Below are positions 1-8,040 of a DNA stretch of 64,000 bases, piece after piece. Positions within the stretch are counted from its first letter, which is position 1. Each line of letters begins with the position of its first letter. The stretch is from UBA6016 sp964568395 (GTDB lineage: Bacteria > Campylobacterota > Campylobacteria > Campylobacterales > UBA6016): positions 62,001 to 126,000 of the forward strand of contig CAZMPN010000004.1 of NCBI GenBank assembly GCA_964568395.1, read 5' to 3'. Below the pieces are notes generated by a model that saw nothing but the letters and a program-made list of their open reading frames with translations, ran no database searches and was not told the DNA's origin. A program made the translations under genes and the position numbers.

Positions 1-62
1 CGGCGATGCAAAAAGGCAAATTCGGCTGCGACAACATGAAAGCTAGGGGCTTCTTGAAATAA
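1..62 (+). CDS. C-terminal end of an unidentified protein (partial)
   Basis: An open frame enters from the left edge and stops with TAA at 60-62. The visible tail reads AMQKGKFGCDNMKARGFLK. It is followed directly by a terminator-like hairpin, which supports a real gene end. The fragment is too short to assign to a family. The single Cys and basic character do not identify it, and I do not guess a function. Confidence 0.5.
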   Translation, partial: AMQKGKFGCDNMKARGFLK

Positions 63-73
63 AACCTAATCAG

Positions 74-95
74 AAGGGCTTTAACGGCCCTTTTT
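74..95 (+). terminator. Rho-independent terminator
   Basis: The stem AAGGGC (74-79) pairs with GCCCTT (87-92) across a seven-base loop and runs into a T-tract. It lies 11 bases after the stop codon of the partial gene at the left edge. Confidence 0.75.
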
Positions 96-170
96 ATACC
101 TCTAAGATTTTTGCGAAGATTTTATGGGTATAAAAATATTTAGCGGCAATAAAAAAGGTATCCGTGTAAG

Positions 171-611
171 ATGAAAAAGTTAGCGTTAATATTTGCGCTT
201 CTAGGCTCTCTTTTTGCCTCCGACCCATTCGGCGAGTATCTAAGAAAGTTTGATTACGCCGAACGAAACGGTATGAAGATAAAAAGCTACGAGGCTTTGG
301 AGCTTTATAGGAGCGGCAAGGCCCAGTTTATCGATATACGTTTCAAAGAGGAGTATGCCGTATGGAACTTTCCTTTTATGAAAAACATACCGCTAAACGA
401 GCTTCCTAAAAGACTCGGCGAGATAGACAAGAATAAGCTTATCGTTACGGTGTGCCCCCACTACGATAGGGCCGAGATGGCAAGGCTATATCTGGTGACA
501 AAGGGATATAAGAGTCGCTATCTGACAGACGGGCTGCTCGGGCTTGCTGCATATCTTCGCGGCGACGAGGCGAAAGAGTTTGCAGAAAATCAAAAAGACG
601 GTCTCAGGTAA
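171..611 (+). CDS. Periplasmic rhodanese-like protein
   Basis: Single rhodanese-domain protein of 146 aa, probably a periplasmic sulfurtransferase or persulfide carrier. Residues 1-16 form a signal peptide (MKK, hydrophobic run, LFAS). The rhodanese fold follows, with the FIDIR strand near residue 55. The active-site loop begins at Cys95 and reads CPHYDR, which fits the CxxxxR loop of catalytically competent rhodaneses. The stop codon overlaps the start of the cytochrome b561-like gene by one base (TAATG), so the two are co-transcribed and probably act together in periplasmic sulfur or redox chemistry. The family is clear; the physiological substrate is not. Confidence 0.85.
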   Translation: MKKLALIFALLGSLFASDPFGEYLRKFDYAERNGMKIKSYEALELYRSGKAQFIDIRFKEEYAVWNFPFMKNIPLNELPKRLGEIDKNKLIVTVCPHYDRAEMARLYLVTKGYKSRYLTDGLLGLAAYLRGDEAKEFAENQKDGLR

Positions 612-1252
612 TGGGCGGCATTCAAAAAAGACCCGTTTGGGATTTGCCTACCCGTATTTTCCACTGGGGGCTCGCTCTTAGCGTATTCCTTTCCATGTTT
701 ATCGTTTACGGCAAAAAATATTTGGCTCTCCATATAATAGCCGGGAGCGTCGCCTTTTCGCTTATAGTAGGCCGTCTGATATGGGGTTTTGTCGGGACGA
801 GATACGTCAAATTCGGCGCTTTCGTAAAAGGCGCGGATGAGATAAAAAAGGAGTTTGCGCTCATAAAAGACGAGGAGAAACACCATCATACGGTAGGCCA
901 TCCCGCTGTAGCAGGATGGGTGATGCTCTTTTTGATGTTTTGCGCTTTTATAGTCGGGATTAGCGGCTGGTGGATATTTGTCAGCGATGGAGGCGAAACG
1001 AAAGAGACGATGCTGTCGGTGCACGAGATATTCGCAAATATGCTGCTAGCTATCGCCTTCATTCACGTGCAAGGGGTATTTTTGCACATCTTGCTGCACA
1101 AAGACGGCATAGTGCAGGGTATGATAGACGGCAAACGTCCGGCGTATCCGCACGAGCAGATTTCGGCCTTGAGTATGCGACAAAAAGTCATCGCGCTTCT
1201 CTGGTTTGCGGGTTGCGGCGCTGTTTGCTTGTTTGCTTTCGGATTGCTGTAA
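611..1252 (+). CDS. Cytochrome b561-family membrane protein
   Basis: A 213 aa integral membrane protein of the b561/Ni-Fe hydrogenase b-type cytochrome family, expected to carry electrons between quinone and a periplasmic partner. Four hydrophobic segments are visible (about residues 17-35, 38-60, 102-122 and 142-162). Candidate heme-ligand histidines are His18 (FHW), His41, His138 and His152. A HHH stretch at 91-93 is in the soluble loop. It starts inside the stop codon of the rhodanese gene, so translation is coupled. Its partner is not shown by the sequence; the upstream rhodanese is the obvious candidate. Confidence 0.8.
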   Translation: MGGIQKRPVWDLPTRIFHWGLALSVFLSMFIVYGKKYLALHIIAGSVAFSLIVGRLIWGFVGTRYVKFGAFVKGADEIKKEFALIKDEEKHHHTVGHPAVAGWVMLFLMFCAFIVGISGWWIFVSDGGETKETMLSVHEIFANMLLAIAFIHVQGVFLHILLHKDGIVQGMIDGKRPAYPHEQISALSMRQKVIALLWFAGCGAVCLFAFGLL

Positions 1253-1268
1253 AAACTTTCTTTTATAA

Positions 1269-1295
1269 TAAAAATTAAACTACAATAGACGATAT
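1269..1295 (+). promoter_or_regulatory. Sigma-28 (FliA)-type promoter of flaC
   Basis: TAAA at 1269-1272, a 15-base spacer, then GACGATAT at 1288-1295. This matches the FliA pattern TAAA-N15-GCCGATAA at most positions and in spacing. It lies 30 bases before a flagellin-family gene, where class 3 flagellar control is expected. Confidence 0.6.
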
Positions 1296-1324
1296 CATTA
1301 CAAAACCACCAAAAGGAGTGGGAG

Positions 1325-2080
1325 ATGCAAGTAAATACCAATACGACGGCGATGAAAGCCAATATGTCCGCGGAGAGCGCGGAAAGCAAGGCAAAAAAAG
1401 AGCTTGAGAAAATAGCCGCCGCAAGGCAGATGGCAGCCGCCGACAATCCGGCGGGTATGATGATAGCGGATATGCTGACGATGGAAGCCAATACGCTAAG
1501 CCAAGGCGTCAGGAATGCCAATGATGCCGTGGCGTATCTTCAAGTGGCGGACGGAGCCTTAAGAGGAGTCTCGGAAGGCGCCATCAAGCTGAACGAACTA
1601 TCAGTAGCGTACAACAACGCGGCGCTCGGTACAGATAGCAAAAATGCGCTTCTTGCCGAAGCGTCTAGGCTAAAAGAGGGTATGGGCAATATGCTAAACC
1701 AAGCCAGCTTTAATGGTAAAAGCGTATTTGGCGACGCCTCTTTTTATGTGGGCGGCGGCAGCATCAACGCTTCCATCCAAAGACCAAACGTAGATAGCGC
1801 GGATATAACGAATCAAGATACGGTGATGAAGCTTCTGGAAGAGACCGATAGGACGAGGGCGAATATAGGCTCTACGATAAATCAGGCGTATAGCTCCATA
1901 AATTCCAATATGACCGCCGTAGTATCCCAAAGCGCGGCCGCGTCACAGCTAGTGGATACCGATATGGCTCAGGCGTCGTCCGAATATAGCGCCTCATACC
2001 TAAGAAGCAAAGCATCGCTTTTTGCGGCGGCTCACTCTACGGACTATTTGGCTTCGCAGGTGTCTAGACTGCTAGGCTGA
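1325..2080 (+). CDS. flaC: Short flagellin-like protein (FlaC type)
   Basis: A 251 aa protein with only the conserved N- and C-terminal flagellin regions (D0/D1 helices) and no variable D2/D3 insert. In length and pattern it resembles Campylobacter FlaC, a flagellin-like protein secreted through the flagellar export apparatus and not needed as bulk filament. Visible landmarks are the IAAARQMAAADNPAGMMIAD segment near residues 30-50, the LNELSVAYNNA segment, and the Ala/Ser-rich C-terminal helix ending SQVSRLLG. The ribosome site AAGGAGTGGGAG sits just ahead of the ATG. A sigma-28-like promoter lies upstream. The assignment to FlaC rather than a minor filament flagellin is by size and motif only. 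Confidence 0.85.
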   Translation: MQVNTNTTAMKANMSAESAESKAKKELEKIAAARQMAAADNPAGMMIADMLTMEANTLSQGVRNANDAVAYLQVADGALRGVSEGAIKLNELSVAYNNAALGTDSKNALLAEASRLKEGMGNMLNQASFNGKSVFGDASFYVGGGSINASIQRPNVDSADITNQDTVMKLLEETDRTRANIGSTINQAYSSINSNMTAVVSQSAAASQLVDTDMAQASSEYSASYLRSKASLFAAAHSTDYLASQVSRLLG

Positions 2081-2081
2081 T

Positions 2082-2465
2082 TTACTGCTTTTTTAGTACG
2101 GCGTAGTTGCCGGTGGCGGTTGCGACCATGGAGTCGCAGTCGTCATAAAGCTTTATCTCCACAAAACTTCTTCTTTTTCCTTTTTGCACTACTGTAGCCT
2201 TGCAAATCAGCTTGTCGCATTTTGACGGCTTGAGATAGTCGATATTTATCTGCATGGTGACGCTCGTATCGCCCTCTTCGAGCTGGCTCATCGCCGCATA
2301 CCATCCGGTATTGTCCAGCATCGTGGATATGACGCCGCCGTGCACGAAACCTAGGTGCTGTAGGTGATACTCTTTTATTTCAAGCTCGGTTACCGCATAT
2401 CCGCCGCTGATATGTTGCAGTTTTGCGCCTACGTGTTCAAAAAATGGGAATTTTATATCCGTCAT
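2082..2465 (-). CDS. PaaI-like hotdog-fold thioesterase
   Basis: A 127 aa single hotdog domain of the PaaI/YdiI acyl-CoA thioesterase family, which hydrolyses small acyl- or aryl-CoA thioesters in the cytoplasm. The family motif HGGVISTMLDNTGWYAA is present around residues 42-58, with the helix Asp residue that takes part in catalysis. Length is normal for the family. It ends one base from the end of flaC (convergent) and lies downstream of ppnP, with its own -10-like sequence in the gap. Substrate cannot be read from sequence. Confidence 0.85.
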   Translation of the reverse strand: MTDIKFPFFEHVGAKLQHISGGYAVTELEIKEYHLQHLGFVHGGVISTMLDNTGWYAAMSQLEEGDTSVTMQINIDYLKPSKCDKLICKATVVQKGKRRSFVEIKLYDDCDSMVATATGNYAVLKKQ

Positions 2466-2475
2466 AGCCTTGGCC

Positions 2476-2498
2476 CCCCGATGTTTTCGGGGATTATA
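2476..2498 (-). promoter_or_regulatory. -10 element with hairpin in the thioesterase leader
   Basis: On the minus strand TATAAT (2498-2493) is followed at once by a perfect hairpin: CCCCGA pairs with TCGGGG across a five-base loop (2476-2492). There is no T-tract, so I read it as a promoter and structured 5' end rather than a terminator for ppnP. Confidence 0.4.
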
Positions 2499-2548
2499 GG
2501 CCTAAAGTGTTAAGTTTTGGAGTTTTGTTCGTTAAAGATTGTTGAGGA

Positions 2549-2860
2549 TTACTCGACGAAGCTGCAGCAGTAGTCGGCTACTTCGCTGATTTTTAGCTTG
2601 AATTTCGAGTTTGCAGGTACATTGTACGCCTGGCCTTCCGTGAACGTCTGCCACTCGTCGCTTCCCGGTAGCTGTACCGTCATCGAACCGCCTAGCACTT
2701 CCATGATTTCAGCCGCACCCGTGCCGAATTCGTATTCGCCCGGCAGCATCACGCCTAGGGTTTTTTTGCTTCCGTCGGGAAATATTATCGTTCTGCTCGT
2801 TACTTTACCGTCGAAGTATACATTTGCTTTTTTGACTGCCGTTACGTTTTCAAAGTTCAT
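2549..2860 (-). CDS. ppnP: Pyrimidine/purine nucleoside phosphorylase PpnP
   Basis: A 103 aa cupin of the PpnP (YaiE, DUF1255) family, which catalyses phosphorolysis of several purine and pyrimidine nucleosides to the base and ribose-1-phosphate. The full-length family pattern is visible: the N-terminal strands with a KVTSRT segment, the LGVMLPGEYEF turn, the acidic AAEIMEVLGG segment and the FTEGQAYNVPANSKFKL cupin strand. It is a short monocistronic-looking gene with a TATAAT about 35 bases upstream on its strand. Confidence 0.9.
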   Translation of the reverse strand: MNFENVTAVKKANVYFDGKVTSRTIIFPDGSKKTLGVMLPGEYEFGTGAAEIMEVLGGSMTVQLPGSDEWQTFTEGQAYNVPANSKFKLKISEVADYCCSFVE

Positions 2861-3006
2861 ATCTTGTCCTTAGATTTTTTGAGTTTGGGATTATATAATG
2901 TATGGGTTTAGGTTTAAAATTACTAATTGCCATTTAAAAGCCACTAAATAAAAAATATTTTTGTATACTGCATAACTATGCTCAAAAAATTAAATCGGAG
3001 TTAAAT

Positions 3007-4575
3007 ATGATTGAACCGATAACGATTAGAAAACTGATAGATAGAGTTTGTTCGGGAGACATAAGGATACCAGCCTTTCAAAGAGATTTTGTTTGGGATG
3101 CGGATAAGGTGGCATATTTGCTTGATAGCATATATAAAAAATTTCCGATTGGTACTGTTATATTGTGGAAAACAGAAGAAAGACTTAAGACGGAAAAGAA
3201 ATTAGGTCGTTTTGTGTTGCCAAATCCTAAAAAAGACTATCCTGTAAATTATGTTTTAGACGGGCAGCAGAGAATAACTTCTTTATTTAGTGTTTTTCAG
3301 TTGGAGCTTCAGCCAACTAGCGATGAATGGGTTGATATATATTTTGATATGGATGCTAAAGAGGATGTCCAGGAATCAATGTTTATTCCTTTGAGTGAAA
3401 TCGATGCAGATAAAAATAGATATTTTCCAATGAAGGTATTATTTGATCCCGTGGGATATAGAATGGCTACCGATGGCCTTCATTCAGATAGAATACGGAT
3501 GCTCGATAATTTGCAGCGTTGTTTCCAAGAATATATGTTGTCGTGTGAAATTTTTGAGTCCGATGATAAAAATAATGTTGCTATTGTTTTTGAGCGTATT
3601 AATAGGGCAGGTGTTGAACTTAATAATTTTGAGCTACTGTCTGCATGGAGTTGGTCAGATTCATTTGATTTAACTGAAAGTTTTCAGGAATTGCAAGATG
3701 ATATTATGGAACATGGTTATGATGAGCTGTGTAGCGATAGAGATTTGCAATTGAGAATTTGTGCTGGAATTATTACTGGTAAAACTATGCCATCTATAAT
3801 AATGGACATGAAAGGTGATGATATAAGATTTCGTTTTAATGAAATAAAAAATGGGATAATAGGAGCAATAGACTTTCTTAAGAGAGAGCTAAATGTTGTA
3901 AACTATGGGCTTTTGCCATTTCCTGGACTTATTGTCCCATTAAGTGCATTTTTTGCAACCAATAAATCTGAAGGATTTAAATACACAAGTACACAAAGAG
4001 AAAAGCTGATTAAGTGGTTTTGGCGTTCAGTTTTTAGCAGAAGATATTCGGCTGGCGTTAATGACAAACAAGAGTTTGACATAAAAGAGATGCTATTGTT
4101 GAAGGAAAATTCGGATTATGATTTTAAATTTCCAAGTTCAGAAATAAAAATTGATTTTATTCAAAATGTTTTTTCAACAGGTACAGCAAACTCCAAGGCA
4201 TTTATTTTAATGTTAAGCTCAATGAATCCAAAGTCTTTTTTAAGCGGGGCAAATATAGATTTAGATAAGGTTTTGAAAAAAATTAATAAAAATGAATTTC
4301 ATCATATATTTCCAAAAGCATATCTTGAGAAACAAGGTATTGAGAGACAAAAAATAAACTCACTTGCTAATTTTTGCTTTTTAACAAGAGGGGATAATAA
4401 TGAAATTAGCAATAGTGTACCAGAGGAATATGTTAAAAAAATAGATAAAACAAAATATGACGAATATATAAAAAGTGCACTTATCCCTGATAATTTTCAT
4501 ACTAAAAAATTTGAAGAGTTCCTGAGCGATAGAGAACTATTGCTTAAAAGTAAGGCTACTTCGCTTATGTCATAA
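3007..4575 (+). CDS. DUF262/HNH domain protein, GmrSD-like (defence candidate)
   Basis: A 522 aa protein with an N-terminal DUF262 (ParB/Srx-like NTPase) domain and a C-terminal DUF1524-type HNH-like motif, the architecture of single-chain GmrSD-like type IV restriction and related anti-phage proteins. Residues 21-30 read IPAFQRDFVW and the nucleotide-binding motif DGQQR is at 85-89. The C-terminal His-Me-type motif HHIFP starts at residue 432, with an Asn-rich RGDNNEISN segment after it. The gene is much richer in A+T than its neighbours, stands alone with its own TATACT-like -10, and ends six bases from the 3' end of tRNA-Ser, all consistent with horizontal acquisition. SD GGAG is seven bases before ATG. 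The defence role is inference from family. Confidence 0.8.
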   Translation: MIEPITIRKLIDRVCSGDIRIPAFQRDFVWDADKVAYLLDSIYKKFPIGTVILWKTEERLKTEKKLGRFVLPNPKKDYPVNYVLDGQQRITSLFSVFQLELQPTSDEWVDIYFDMDAKEDVQESMFIPLSEIDADKNRYFPMKVLFDPVGYRMATDGLHSDRIRMLDNLQRCFQEYMLSCEIFESDDKNNVAIVFERINRAGVELNNFELLSAWSWSDSFDLTESFQELQDDIMEHGYDELCSDRDLQLRICAGIITGKTMPSIIMDMKGDDIRFRFNEIKNGIIGAIDFLKRELNVVNYGLLPFPGLIVPLSAFFATNKSEGFKYTSTQREKLIKWFWRSVFSRRYSAGVNDKQEFDIKEMLLLKENSDYDFKFPSSEIKIDFIQNVFSTGTANSKAFILMLSSMNPKSFLSGANIDLDKVLKKINKNEFHHIFPKAYLEKQGIERQKINSLANFCFLTRGDNNEISNSVPEEYVKKIDKTKYDEYIKSALIPDNFHTKKFEEFLSDRELLLKSKATSLMS

Positions 4576-4581
4576 GCTTGC

Positions 4582-4671
4582 TGGCGGACAGAGAGGGATT
4601 CGAACCCTCGAAAGCCTTGCGACTTTACACGCGTTCCAGGCGTGCTCCTTCAACCACTCGGACACCTGCCC
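4582..4671 (-). tRNA. tRNA-Ser(GGA)
   Basis: On the minus strand a 90-base class II tRNA runs from GGGCAGG (5' acceptor, 4671) to TCTGTCCG plus encoded CCA (4584-4582). Acceptor strands pair with two G-U pairs. The anticodon stem CACGC/GCGTG encloses loop CTGGAAC with anticodon GGA. There is a long variable arm and a GGTTCGAATCC T-loop. No match to its 3' end is found left of the adjacent DUF262 gene. Confidence 0.95.
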
Positions 4672-4746
4672 ACAAAAGAGGAATGAAATTATACAAGTTG
4701 TTTGTTTAAAGGCTTTTAAAGCGCTATTCGTATAAAATTGCGCCAA

Positions 4747-4849
4747 GCTCTTTTCGGACCTGTGCGACGTGTTTACGAGGCAGCGGGTCAGGGTAGGAAT
4801 ACAGCAGCCCACCTTTTAGGTGCGGGCGCCGCAGCCATCCGGGAGGAGC
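4747..4849 (+). ncRNA. ffs: Small bacterial SRP RNA (4.5S type)
   Basis: The domain IV core is present: GTCAG, then GTA-GGAA-TAC closing the GGAA tetraloop, then AGCAGCC (about 4787-4809). The ends pair: the 12-mer from 4747 (GCTCTTTTCGGA) pairs fully, allowing G-U, with 4838-4849 (TCCGGGAGGAGC), giving a rod of about 103 nt. A TATAAA -10 sits at 4731-4736. This RNA binds Ffh and targets membrane proteins co-translationally. Confidence 0.85.
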
Positions 4850-4947
4850 CCTCTAGACACTTTGATTTACACGCTCAAACGAGCAAAGCCCGTTTGGCTA
4901 CGCTAGGCGCTGTGCCACTAAAGCTAGCCGCACAAGGCGTCAATTTA
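4850..4947. other. Structured spacer between SRP RNA and cusA
   Basis: About 100 bases with no ORF. It holds overlapping short inverted repeats: GCTC/GAGC at 4873-4884, CAAACG/CGTTTG at 4876-4896, and GGCTA with TAGCC around 4896-4930. None is followed by a clear T-tract on either strand, so I do not call a terminator, although both flanking transcripts should end here. Confidence 0.35.
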
Positions 4948-7900
4948 CTACCTAGCAAACTCCCTTTTAACCATCCAATAATAAAAAATCGGTATCAATA
5001 CAAGCGTCAATATCGTAGAGGTAACCAGTCCGCCTAGCATCGGAGCGGCTATCCTTCCCATTATCTCGCTTCCCACCCCTTTGATATAGAGCAGCGGAGC
5101 AAGACCGGCTATGAGGCTGAATACCGTCATGAGCTTCGGCCTTATCCTTTTGGCGGCGCCGTCTATGCAGGCCTCCAGCATATCTATATTTCCGTCCTTT
5201 TTTGCTTCGTCCGTAGCGTGCTTTAGGTATATCAGCATCACTATCGCCGTCTCGGCGGCCACCCCAAGCAGCGCCAAGAAGCCCACTATCACCGCTATGC
5301 TAAGAGAAAAGCCGAGCAGTTTGACGGCCAAGAGTCCGCCAAGCAAGCTAAACGGCAGCGTGAAGAATATCAGCATCGTCAGCCTCAAATCTTTGAGCGA
5401 AGCGAATATGAGCATAAACGTCAAAAGAAGGCTGACCGGGGCTACGTATGCAAGCGTTTTTTTGGCGCTTTCCAGGTATTCGCTCTGTCCGGCCCACTCG
5501 TACCGTATGCCGTGCGGAGCCTTTACGCTATCTATCGTTTTTTGCGCCGCTATCTTGTACTCATAAGGCGTAATGTTGTCTTTCGGCATTATGTATATGT
5601 AGCCGACGGGCATCGCCTTTTCGGTCTTTATCTCGCCCGGAGCTTCTACATACTCGGCCTCGGCGAAGTCCCCAAGGGTTAGCGTGCCCATCTGCGTCGT
5701 TATTGGTATGCGCTTGATGGACTCTATGTCGTCTCTCGACGATGCCCCCAGTCTGACGGATATCGGATACCTATGCGTCCCCTGTATCATCGTGGATACG
5801 CTGGAGCCCCCTACGGCGAGCGAAACGGTTTTGAATATATCCTCCCTTTTTAGACCGTATCTGGCTATCATCTCGTCTTTTGGCCTGATGTCGAGATAGT
5901 ATCCGGTTGCCGCTTTTTCGGCGAACACCGCTGCGCTGCCCTCCAGCGTCTTTAGCTTCGCGCTTACTTGATTCGCGTATTTTTCTATATCTTCGAAGCC
6001 CTGTCCGTATACCTTGATGCCAAGAGGCGTACGTATCCCGGTGATTAGCATGTCGATACGCCCCCTGATAGGGTATGTCCAGGAGTTTGTAAGCCCTTCT
6101 ATCTGGAGCGCTTTGTCCATCTCGGCCATCAGCTTCTCTTCCGTCATGCCCGTACGCCACTGCTCTTTTGGTTTGAGCGTGATTATCGTCTCTATCATGG
6201 ATAGCGGCGCTGGATCCGTTGCCGTATCAGCCCGTCCCGCTTTGCCAAATACCGTCTCCACCTCGGGAAAGCTCTTTAGTATCCCGTCGGTCTCCTGGGT
6301 GATCTTGGAGGCCAGATCTACGCTAATCCCCATCGGCGTAACCGGCATATACATAAAGGCCTCTTCGGACAAGGAAGGCATAAACTCCCATTTTAGGCTT
6401 TTGTATAGCGGCACCGAGGCTATTGCGGCGGCTACGAAAAGTATCAAGGCGCTCTTTCTGAAATCTATGATTTTGCGGAGTATTTTTTCGTATCCATGCA
6501 TAAAGAAGCGGTTTATCGCCGACTCCTCCTCCGATTTTATCTTGGAGTTTAGAAATATCGTCATCAGCGCGGGAGTCAGCGTGATGGCTATGATGGAGCC
6601 AAAGAGCATGGCGAAACTCTTGGTGAAGGCGAGGGGCGAAAACAGCGCCCCCTCTTGGCCGGTTAGCGCGAATATCGGAAGGAAGCTGACTATGACTAGC
6701 ATCAGCGCAAAGAATATCGGCCTTCCGACTTGTCTGGAGCTCTCCAGTATCGCCTCCAGTTTGACGGCGTATGTTATCTCCAATCCCTCTTTTTTCTTTT
6801 CCACGATGTGTTTGTGGGCATTTTCGACGAGTACTATCGAGGCGTCTATCATCGCGCCTATTGCTATCGCTATCCCGCCTAGACTCATGATATTGGAGCT
6901 CATGCCTAGAAGCGTCATGGCCAGGAAGGTAAGCCCTATGGTGAGAGGCAGGGTCAGGACTATGACGGCTATGCTTCCGGCGTGCCCCAGAAATATCGCC
7001 ACTATCACAGCTACGGCTATCGCCTCCTCGATGAGCGCTCTTTTGAGCGTTCCGACGGCTTTTTCTATCAGCTCGCTCCTATCGTACGCCGTGACTATCT
7101 GTACGTCCGGGGAGGCTATGGATTTTAGCTTCTCTTTTGCGTCGTTGATGACCTTGTAGGCGTTTTCGCCTATTCTGGCTATGACTATCCCGCCGACGCT
7201 CTCGCCTTCGCCGTTTAGGTCGGTTATGCCGCGCCTCTCCGACGGTACTAGATTGACGTTTGCTATATCCCTTATCTTTATGGATAGTCCGTCTTTTGCG
7301 GATATCGGCGTATTCAGGATGTCTTCCTCGTTTTGGTAGTAGCCGCTTGTTTGCACCATATTTTCATAGCCGTTTTTTAGCACTACCCTTGCGCCGTCTG
7401 ATAGGTTCGTCTTCTCGATTGAAGAGGCTACGTCTAGGATCGATATGCCGTAGTTCGCCAGCGCTCCTTCGTCTACGGTGATTTCGTAGTTTTTGACAAA
7501 ACCGCCTATGCCGGCCACTTCGCTGACTCCCGGTACGGATAGTAGGGCGAAGCGCAGGAAGTAGTCCTGGTAGCTTCTAAGTTCGGCTAGGTTTAGTTTG
7601 TCCGATTTGAGTGCGTATTGGTATACCCAGCCTACTCCGGTGGCGTCAGGCCCTAGTGATACGGTAGCCTCTTTTGGCAGGGATTTTATGTTTTGGCTCA
7701 GCTTTTCGAGCACTCTCGTTCTGGCGAAATAAAGATCCGTCTTGTCTTTGAATACGATATAGATAAGCGAGGTGGAAAAACCGCTAAAACCCCTTACAGT
7801 CTCTATGTTCGCAAGCGACAAAAAAGAGGTGGTGAGCGGATAGGCCACCTGTTTTTCTATGACCTGCGGGCTTTGCCCCTCCCACTTTATCTCGACTATT

Positions 7901-8040
7901 ACCTGGGGCGGAGTGAGGTCGGGCAGGGCGTCGAACGAGGCGTGCTTGACGCCCCAGAACGAGCCTAGTGCCAGAAGGGAAAAAACCAAAAATATAAATA
8001 CGCGGTTTTTGAGCGAAAACTCGATTATTTTCTCTACCAT
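4948..8040 (-). CDS. cusA: Cu(I)/Ag(I) RND efflux pump CusA
   Basis: A 1030 aa heavy-metal RND transporter: twelve membrane segments and two large periplasmic loops, driving proton-coupled export of Cu(I)/Ag(I) from periplasm or inner membrane through CusB and CusC. The Cus-type signatures are visible: GPDATGVGW near 130-138, the YDRS segment at 319-322, NIMSLGGIAIAIGAMIDA near 383-400 with the conserved Asp399 of the proton relay. The three methionines that bind metal in E. coli CusA all have counterparts: Met565 (YMP), Met615 (PLSM) and Met664 (RIDM). This favours monovalent Cu/Ag over the divalent Czc type. It is the last gene of an operon after cusB, with zero bases between them. Confidence 0.92.
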   Translation of the reverse strand: MVEKIIEFSLKNRVFIFLVFSLLALGSFWGVKHASFDALPDLTPPQVIVEIKWEGQSPQVIEKQVAYPLTTSFLSLANIETVRGFSGFSTSLIYIVFKDKTDLYFARTRVLEKLSQNIKSLPKEATVSLGPDATGVGWVYQYALKSDKLNLAELRSYQDYFLRFALLSVPGVSEVAGIGGFVKNYEITVDEGALANYGISILDVASSIEKTNLSDGARVVLKNGYENMVQTSGYYQNEEDILNTPISAKDGLSIKIRDIANVNLVPSERRGITDLNGEGESVGGIVIARIGENAYKVINDAKEKLKSIASPDVQIVTAYDRSELIEKAVGTLKRALIEEAIAVAVIVAIFLGHAGSIAVIVLTLPLTIGLTFLAMTLLGMSSNIMSLGGIAIAIGAMIDASIVLVENAHKHIVEKKKEGLEITYAVKLEAILESSRQVGRPIFFALMLVIVSFLPIFALTGQEGALFSPLAFTKSFAMLFGSIIAITLTPALMTIFLNSKIKSEEESAINRFFMHGYEKILRKIIDFRKSALILFVAAAIASVPLYKSLKWEFMPSLSEEAFMYMPVTPMGISVDLASKITQETDGILKSFPEVETVFGKAGRADTATDPAPLSMIETIITLKPKEQWRTGMTEEKLMAEMDKALQIEGLTNSWTYPIRGRIDMLITGIRTPLGIKVYGQGFEDIEKYANQVSAKLKTLEGSAAVFAEKAATGYYLDIRPKDEMIARYGLKREDIFKTVSLAVGGSSVSTMIQGTHRYPISVRLGASSRDDIESIKRIPITTQMGTLTLGDFAEAEYVEAPGEIKTEKAMPVGYIYIMPKDNITPYEYKIAAQKTIDSVKAPHGIRYEWAGQSEYLESAKKTLAYVAPVSLLLTFMLIFASLKDLRLTMLIFFTLPFSLLGGLLAVKLLGFSLSIAVIVGFLALLGVAAETAIVMLIYLKHATDEAKKDGNIDMLEACIDGAAKRIRPKLMTVFSLIAGLAPLLYIKGVGSEIMGRIAAPMLGGLVTSTILTLVLIPIFYYWMVKREFAR

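Noticed and set aside
2919..2932. A 14-base match (ATTACTAATTGCCA) to the reverse complement of 59387-59400 in the hydrogenase upstream region
   Set aside because: Several 14-base matches are expected by chance in 64 kb of both strands, more so in A+T-rich spacers; no second half of the dyad is present here.
2880..3006. A left-end copy of the tRNA-Ser 3' end that would mark an integrated element around the DUF262 gene
   Set aside because: No repeat of the tRNA end is present left of the gene; the attachment-site idea is unsupported.
4570..4812. An 80-codon minus-strand ORF across the tRNA-Ser region
   Set aside because: It is a chance frame through the tRNA-Ser gene; the tRNA structure explains the sequence.
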